From NCBI GenBank assembly GCA_934295165.1, contig CAKRAT010000030.1, positions 1-26,638 of the forward strand: a stretch of DNA of 26,638 nt, in the 5' to 3' direction. The position numbers and the translations under genes were made by a program. Source of the DNA: an uncultured Dorea sp. (GTDB taxonomy: Bacteria > Bacillota > Clostridia > Lachnospirales > Lachnospiraceae). Positions 22,303 to 26,638 of this stretch are shown here, one piece after another; position 1 is the stretch's first letter, and every line of letters starts with the position of its first letter. Below the pieces are notes generated by a model, which was not told where the DNA came from, did no database searches, and was given only the letters and a program-made list of their open reading frames with translations.

Positions 22303-23984
22303 GAAAAGCATTACTGGCAGACGATGACTTTCTTGTACGGAGTTATCTGAAGATGTTATCGTCATGGGAAAAGGCGGGATTTGAGATCACGGCAGATGTA
22401 AGAGACGGAGAAGAGGCACTGGAAGTGCTGGAAAAAGAACCGGTCGATTTGGTGGTGACTGATATTGCAATGCCGCTGATGGATGGGATCGGGCTGATCC
22501 GGGAAATCCGGAAAAAGTATCCGGACATCTATGTGATCGTGCTGAGCTGCCACGATGAATTCGAATATGTAAAAAAAGCGATGAAAGAAGGGGCAGACGA
22601 GTATGTATTAAAGAATACATTGAATGAAGAAAGTCTGTATACGGTACTTGAGGCAGCGAAAGAACATATGGATCAGAACAGAGAAGAGGAAACTGCGGAA
22701 AAGAATGAGACACGGTCTTGCGTGCAGACAGATGCTCTAGAAGAAAGTGAAACACGATCTTGCGGACAGGCAGATGCCGTAGAAGAAAATGAAACACAAT
22801 CTTACGGACAGACAAAAGAGGAAAAGACAGACCGGACCGGAAATATGAATGAAAAATTCCTGTTCTTTAATCAGATCCTGGCGGGAATCCTGTCCGGAGA
22901 AGAACGGGAAGAAAAAAGAATCCATGCGGGAATCCGTGGACAATATAAGAACAGTGCAGTGATCGTAATCAAAAGAGAAGAAACAGAGCATACAGATGAT
23001 CCGCTGGAAGAAGCAAGAAAAGAGCAGTACAGCCTGGAATTCTACCGGCACATGCAGGAGAAGATACAGTCAAGGTTCAGTGAATCCGAACTGGAAAAGG
23101 AAATCATCTATCTGGGAAATGGAACCTGTTGCTGCTTTCTGGATCTGTCGGATGAATATAAAAGCAGCGTGATGTACCAGCGCCTGACTGGGATTGCATC
23201 CGCCTGTTATAAAATCTGCGCAGAAGAAGAGGATGTCTACAAGATCGGCGTCAGCAACATCTGTATAGGAGCCGATGCGCTGCGCCAGGCATACCAGCAG
23301 GCCAGAATGATGGTAAAAAACAGTTTCTATGAAAAAGATGGAATTGCATATTACGAAGCAGATAAGACGATGGGAAAAGAACTTCCGGAAGAGGCGGAAA
23401 TGCTTACGAAAGAAGCAGAGCGCCTGAAAAGGAAGAACGAAAAAGAGACATTTCTTGAGATGGCGGAGACGGCGGTACAGGCACTGAAAAGAGAGCGGTG
23501 TGACAGTCAGATCGTAAAGCAGTGGTTTCGGATACTGGAACAAAGACTGCAGGTGGAAAATATGGGAACAGAGACCGCATTCCACTATATCGGGGATGTC
23601 AGAAAAGAACTGGAACGGCTTGCGGATCAGGTATTTGAATACAGGGATCAGGAGATTCCGGAGGATTTAAGCCAGCCGGTTAAGATTGCAGCCGATTATG
23701 CAGCCGGACATTACCGGGAGGCGGTCGGTCTTGGTGATGCGGCAGAGGCGGCGGGAGTCAACAGTACTTATCTGAGTTATCTGTTCAGTCAGGAGATGGG
23801 AATCGGATTTGCGAACTATCTGCTGAATCTCAGGATGGAACATGCGAAGAAATTATTAAGAGAGACGAATCTTAAGATGTGGCAGGTGGCAGACGAATCC
23901 GGATTTAATGATTATCATTATTTTTCAAAAGTATTTAAGAAAGCAGAAGGAATGAGCCCGGCACAGTACAGAAAACGTTCTTAG
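22299..23984 (+). CDS. YesN-type AraC-family response regulator
   Basis: A 561-residue regulator. The receiver (1-120) has D8-D10 and the phospho-acceptor D55 in DLVVTDIAMPLMDG. A variable linker at about 128-175 carries a 14-residue tandem repeat. A middle domain follows (about 175-430, LFFNQILAGILSGEEREEKRIHAGI through MVKNSFYEKDGIAYYE). The C-terminus is an AraC double helix-turn-helix (about 470-561), with AAEAAGVNSTYLSYLFSQEMGIGFANYLLNLRMEHAKKLL and VADESGFNDYHYFSKVFKKAEGMSPAQYR. ATG overlaps the kinase stop (ATGA). It should activate target genes, most simply the iolE/iolG genes 400 bases downstream. Confidence 0.9.
   Translation: MRKALLADDDFLVRSYLKMLSSWEKAGFEITADVRDGEEALEVLEKEPVDLVVTDIAMPLMDGIGLIREIRKKYPDIYVIVLSCHDEFEYVKKAMKEGADEYVLKNTLNEESLYTVLEAAKEHMDQNREEETAEKNETRSCVQTDALEESETRSCGQADAVEENETQSYGQTKEEKTDRTGNMNEKFLFFNQILAGILSGEEREEKRIHAGIRGQYKNSAVIVIKREETEHTDDPLEEARKEQYSLEFYRHMQEKIQSRFSESELEKEIIYLGNGTCCCFLDLSDEYKSSVMYQRLTGIASACYKICAEEEDVYKIGVSNICIGADALRQAYQQARMMVKNSFYEKDGIAYYEADKTMGKELPEEAEMLTKEAERLKRKNEKETFLEMAETAVQALKRERCDSQIVKQWFRILEQRLQVENMGTETAFHYIGDVRKELERLADQVFEYRDQEIPEDLSQPVKIAADYAAGHYREAVGLGDAAEAAGVNSTYLSYLFSQEMGIGFANYLLNLRMEHAKKLLRETNLKMWQVADESGFNDYHYFSKVFKKAEGMSPAQYRKRS
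22704..22823 (+). repeat. In-frame tandem repeat of 42 bp (14 residues) in the YesN linker
   Basis: Three units lie head to tail: NETRSCVQTDALEE (residues 136-149), SETRSCGQADAVEE (150-163) and NETQSYGQTKEE (164-175). The DNA units are 22704-22745, 22746-22787 and a partial unit to 22823. Units differ mainly at silent or conservative positions. The stretch sits between the receiver and the middle domain and is acidic and flexible, so copy number could vary without loss of frame. Confidence 0.85.
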
Positions 23985-24072
23985 CTTATAATAAATGCTC
24001 ATAAGGAAAGAGACTTGAACAGAAGTAGAAATCGATCTGGCGGATAACTGAATATAGAAATAATGTAGAAAT

Positions 24073-24124
24073 AAAGAGACGATTGTTTTTCAAGGGATAA
24101 CAGAAAATGATGGTCTCTTTTTTT
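24073..24124 (+). terminator. Probable terminator after the YesN gene
   Basis: AAAGAGAC (24073-24080) pairs with GTCTCTTT (24113-24120) and is followed by more T residues. The loop is long (32 bases), so efficiency may be modest. Confidence 0.6.
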
Positions 24125-24386
24125 GCGTGCAGAACCTGGAAAAAACAAAGCACAAAGGAGAAACTAAAAATAAAACCCAAAAAAAAGACACAAAAAACGT
24201 AGGAAGAGTGACCTGAAAAAAAGACACAAAAAGCCGGAGAAAAACATCCAAAAATAAAATACACGTTTCAAAAGATTCTGCCAATGCCGGATCTGGCGGA
24301 TTCTTAGTATTATATAGTCACAAAGAAAAACACGAAAGAACAAAAAAGATAAGAAAAGAAATAACAAAAAGAAAGAGGTAAGAAAG
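24125..24386 (+). promoter_or_regulatory. Gene-free A-tract region with direct repeats and a hairpin before iolE
   Basis: The gap between yesN and iolE (23985-24386, 402 bases) holds no credible gene. AAAAAAAGACACAAAAA occurs at 24180-24196 and 24216-24232, 36 bp apart. GATCTGGCGGAT occurs at 24034-24045 and again at 24290-24301. The second copy is part of a hairpin (AAGATTCTGCCA at 24272-24283 with TGGCGGATTCTT at 24294-24305). A -10-like TATTAT lies at 24308-24313. The phased A-tracts should bend DNA. Together this looks like the control region of the iol genes, where the YesN- or LacI-type regulator could bind. No site is proven. Confidence 0.4.
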
Positions 24387-25286
24387 ATGTTTGACAAAGA
24401 GAAAGTAAAACTTGGAATTGCACCAATCGCATGGACCAATGATGACATGCCGGATCTTGGAAGTGAGAATACATTTGAACAGTGTGTCAGTGAGATGGCA
24501 CTGGCAGGATTCACCGGATCAGAAGTCGGCAACAAATATCCAAAAGACACCAAAGTCCTGAAACAGGCACTGGATCTTCGAGGTGTAGAGATCTGCAACC
24601 AGTGGTTTTCCGCATTTCTGATCACGAAGCCATTCGAAGAAGTAGAAAAAGAATTCCGTGCACAGCTTGCATATTTAAAAGAAATGGGAGCAAAAGTGAT
24701 CGGGGCTTCCGAGCAGAGCTACAGCGTACAGGGCATGCTTGACACACCGATCTTCGGACACAAATATATAATGAACGATGAAGAATGGAAGACATTCTGT
24801 GACGGAATGAACAAGCTTGGAAAGATCGCAAAAGAGGAATACGGAATTGCGCTTACCTTCCATCATCATATGGGAACGGTTGTACAGAATGCAGACGAAG
24901 TAGAACGCATGATGGCAAACACAGATCCGAAATATGTAAGCCTTCTGTTCGATACAGGACATTTCGCATACTGCGGAGAAGATCCACTGGAAATGGTTCG
25001 GAAATATGCAGACAGAATCAAACATGTACATCTGAAAGACATCAGAAAAGACATGGTAGAGAAAGTAAAGAAAGAAGAATTAAGTTTCTTAGACGGAGTC
25101 AGAATGGGAACATTCACAGTACCTGGAGACGGAGATATTGATTTTGATCCAATTTTCAAAGTTCTGGAAGAATCAGGATATACCGGATACATGGTAGTAG
25201 AGGCAGAACAGGATCCTGCAAAAGCCAATCCACTGGAATATGCACTGAAAGCAAGAAAGTTCATTTCTGAAAAGACAGGATTATAG
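24387..25286 (+). CDS. iolE: Inosose dehydratase (2-keto-myo-inositol dehydratase)
   Basis: A 299-residue TIM-barrel protein of the xylose isomerase-like/IolE family. IolE removes water from scyllo-inosose, the second step of myo-inositol breakdown. The start region VKLGIAPIAWTNDDMPDLG and the motif GFTGSEVGNKYP are typical of IolE. Metal-ligand segments of the fold are visible in LTFHHHMGTVV, LLFDTGHFAYCG, HVHLKDIR and YMVVEAEQDP. Length matches the family. AGAGGTAAGAAAG precedes the ATG. It is followed by iolG after 38 bases with no terminator, so the two form an operon. Other iol genes (iolB, C, D, J) are not in the window. Confidence 0.88.
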   Translation: MFDKEKVKLGIAPIAWTNDDMPDLGSENTFEQCVSEMALAGFTGSEVGNKYPKDTKVLKQALDLRGVEICNQWFSAFLITKPFEEVEKEFRAQLAYLKEMGAKVIGASEQSYSVQGMLDTPIFGHKYIMNDEEWKTFCDGMNKLGKIAKEEYGIALTFHHHMGTVVQNADEVERMMANTDPKYVSLLFDTGHFAYCGEDPLEMVRKYADRIKHVHLKDIRKDMVEKVKKEELSFLDGVRMGTFTVPGDGDIDFDPIFKVLEESGYTGYMVVEAEQDPAKANPLEYALKARKFISEKTGL

Positions 25287-25324
25287 AAATAAAAAGATTA
25301 TAAACGCGAAAAGGAGAAGAAAAA

Positions 25325-26338
25325 ATGATTAACGTAGGAATTATCGGAGCAGGAAGAATCGGAAAAGTACATGTAGAAAGTATCTGCACACAGGTAAAGG
25401 ATGCAAAAGTCAAGATGCTGGCAGATCCATTTATGAATGATGAGACAGCAAAATGGGCAAAAGACATGGGCGTAGAAGCAGTTACAAAGGATTATAAAGA
25501 AATCCTTGCAGACCCGGAGATCGATGCAGTGCTGATCTGCTCATCCACAGACACACATTCACCAATTTCGGTAGAGGCAATCAAAGCTGGAAAGCATGTA
25601 TTCTGTGAAAAACCAATTGATCATGATGTAGCAAAGATCAAAGAAGTCATCGATGCATTAGAAGACAGCAATGTAAAATACCAGGTTGGATTCAACAGAA
25701 GATTTGACCATAACTTTGAAGCTGTACAGAAAGCAGTAGCAGACGGAAAGATTGGAGATACACATATCATCAAGATCACATCCAGAGATCCGGAGCCGCC
25801 ATGTGCAGACTATGTAAAAGTATCAGGAGGAATCTTCCTTGACATGACGATCCATGATTTTGATATGGTACGTTTCCTCGCAGGATGCAATGCAACAGAG
25901 GTATACGTAGAGGCAGCCGTACTGGTAGATCCTGCAATCGGAGAAGCCGGAGATGTAGATACGGCAGTCATTACACTGAAGATGGAAAATGGTGCGATCG
26001 CAGTGATCGACAACTCCAGAAAAGCAGCTTACGGATATGACCAGAGAGCAGAAGTATTCGGATCAAAAGGAATGGTTGCAGTATCCAATGACTCTACATC
26101 ATCCGCAGTCATCAGCAGTGCAGACGGTGTAACAGGCGAGAAACCATTATATTTCTTCCTGGAGCGCTACATGGCAGCTTATGCAAAAGAGATCAAGTGC
26201 TTCATTGAAGCAATCGAAAATGATACAGATACACCACTTGGTGTAATGGACGGATTGCAGCCGGTACTGATGGGACTTGCAGCTAAGAAATCTCTGGAAG
26301 AACACCGCCCGGTTAAAATATCTGAAATCACAGTCTAG
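25325..26338 (+). CDS. iolG: Inositol 2-dehydrogenase
   Basis: A 337-residue GFO/IDH/MocA-family oxidoreductase that oxidises myo-inositol to scyllo-inosose with NAD. The Rossmann motif GIIGAGRIGKVH lies at 5-16. EKP at 95-97 holds the conserved catalytic-site lysine. GGIFLDMTIHDFDMVRFL (168-185) carries D173 and H177, the inositol dehydrogenase pair. The sequence VGFNRRFDHNF and the ending GLQPVLMGLAAKKSLEE are typical of IolG. AAAAGGAG sits before ATG. Adjacent to iolE, the assignment to inositol rather than another sugar is well supported. Confidence 0.88.
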   Translation: MINVGIIGAGRIGKVHVESICTQVKDAKVKMLADPFMNDETAKWAKDMGVEAVTKDYKEILADPEIDAVLICSSTDTHSPISVEAIKAGKHVFCEKPIDHDVAKIKEVIDALEDSNVKYQVGFNRRFDHNFEAVQKAVADGKIGDTHIIKITSRDPEPPCADYVKVSGGIFLDMTIHDFDMVRFLAGCNATEVYVEAAVLVDPAIGEAGDVDTAVITLKMENGAIAVIDNSRKAAYGYDQRAEVFGSKGMVAVSNDSTSSAVISSADGVTGEKPLYFFLERYMAAYAKEIKCFIEAIENDTDTPLGVMDGLQPVLMGLAAKKSLEEHRPVKISEITV

Positions 26339-26422
26339 AATATAAGTAGTATAAGACATAACGTAAAGGCATTGACAGAATCTGCTGAGGGCAAGTCCTG
26401 TAGATGCATGGACATGAAAGAG

Positions 26423-26457
26423 AAAAGATCTGTGAAGCATGAATTTACAGATCTTTT
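26423..26457 (+). terminator. Terminator-like hairpin after iolG
   Basis: AAAAGATCTGT (26423-26433) pairs perfectly with ACAGATCTTTT (26447-26457) around a 13-base loop. Only four T residues follow, so it may be a partial stop between iolG and the transporter gene. Confidence 0.6.
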
Positions 26458-26504
26458 CGCATATCAAGAGAGGCATGAAATGAATCGGAAAAGGAAGTTA
26501 TTTT

Positions 26505-26638
26505 ATGGAGAAAAAGGAGAGAAGAGACGTGGAAGAAAAAAAGGCAAATAATGCAGCAAACGGAAAATTGTCATGGCCGGTCAGATTATCTTACGCCGGG
26601 GGCGACGTGGCATGTAATGTAGTATTTGGTATGGTTGG
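26505..26638 (+). CDS. GPH-family (MelB-like) sugar transporter, N-terminal part only
   Basis: Forty-four codons before the window ends. After a charged, mostly hydrophilic lead (MEKKERRDVEEKKANNAANG) comes KLSWPVRLSYAGGDVACNVVFGMV. LSYAGGDVACN is the first-helix signature of glycoside-pentoside-hexuronide cation symporters. GGAAG lies eight bases before the ATG. Its place behind iolE and iolG suggests inositol or an inositol derivative as substrate. The rest of the gene is outside the window. Confidence 0.75.
   Translation, partial: MEKKERRDVEEKKANNAANGKLSWPVRLSYAGGDVACNVVFGMV

Noticed and set aside
22704..22823. CRISPR array
   Set aside because: The units are contiguous, in frame and without unique spacers, and no cas genes are present.

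Overview
The window looks like chromosome from an anaerobic, gut-type Clostridia, most likely Lachnospiraceae. Supporting signs are moderate GC, strong AGGAGG-type ribosome binding sites, AGA-rich codon use, a tRNA without encoded CCA, YesM/YesN sensor pairs, a myo-inositol (iol) locus and a 2-hydroxyacyl-CoA dehydratase-type iron-sulfur protein. The species assignment is an inference from gene content only.

Layout. Positions 1-733 hold the end of a tRNA-Asn, its terminator and a YgjP-like metallopeptidase. Positions 990-5826 hold an amino-acid ABC importer (permease, lipoprotein, ATPase), an M20D amidohydrolase and a PatB/MalY C-S lyase. This gene set resembles uptake and breakdown of N-acylated or S-substituted cysteine-type compounds. 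Positions 5866-9246 hold a regulatory unit: a promoter with two ATTTTCT inverted repeats 21 bp apart, a PucR-type regulator, and a 717-residue protein that joins a 2-hydroxyacyl-CoA dehydratase/double-cubane-cluster-type domain to a PucR-type C-terminal helix-turn-helix. That fusion is the most unusual protein in the window.

Positions 9307-11197 are the wreck of a MacB-type export locus. A response regulator is fused out of frame to the last 60 codons of an ABC ATPase, followed by an intact FtsX/MacB permease. Positions 11198-11700 are non-coding. On the minus strand there is a candidate large structured RNA with a possible pseudoknot and a GAAA tetraloop. Its 3' module is duplicated in inverted orientation behind the permease gene, and the two copies share one bidirectional terminator.

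Next come a QueG-like iron-sulfur protein (minus strand), a divergent XdhC-family protein with a shifted domain order, a CYTH triphosphatase-like protein, and a CaxP/Exp7-like P-type ATPase inactivated by an internal deletion that removes the phosphorylation motif. A VanS/VanR-like histidine kinase and response regulator follow. The right end (18539-26638) is a sugar or polyol locus: a LacI-type regulator, a solute-binding lipoprotein, a YesM kinase and a YesN response regulator carrying a 14-residue tandem repeat, then iolE, iolG and the start of a GPH-family transporter. The most economical reading is an inositol-sensing system upstream of inositol catabolism.

Two independent gene-internal deletions lie about 5.3 kb apart. 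They may be real decay of this strain or assembly collapse; read mapping would settle it.
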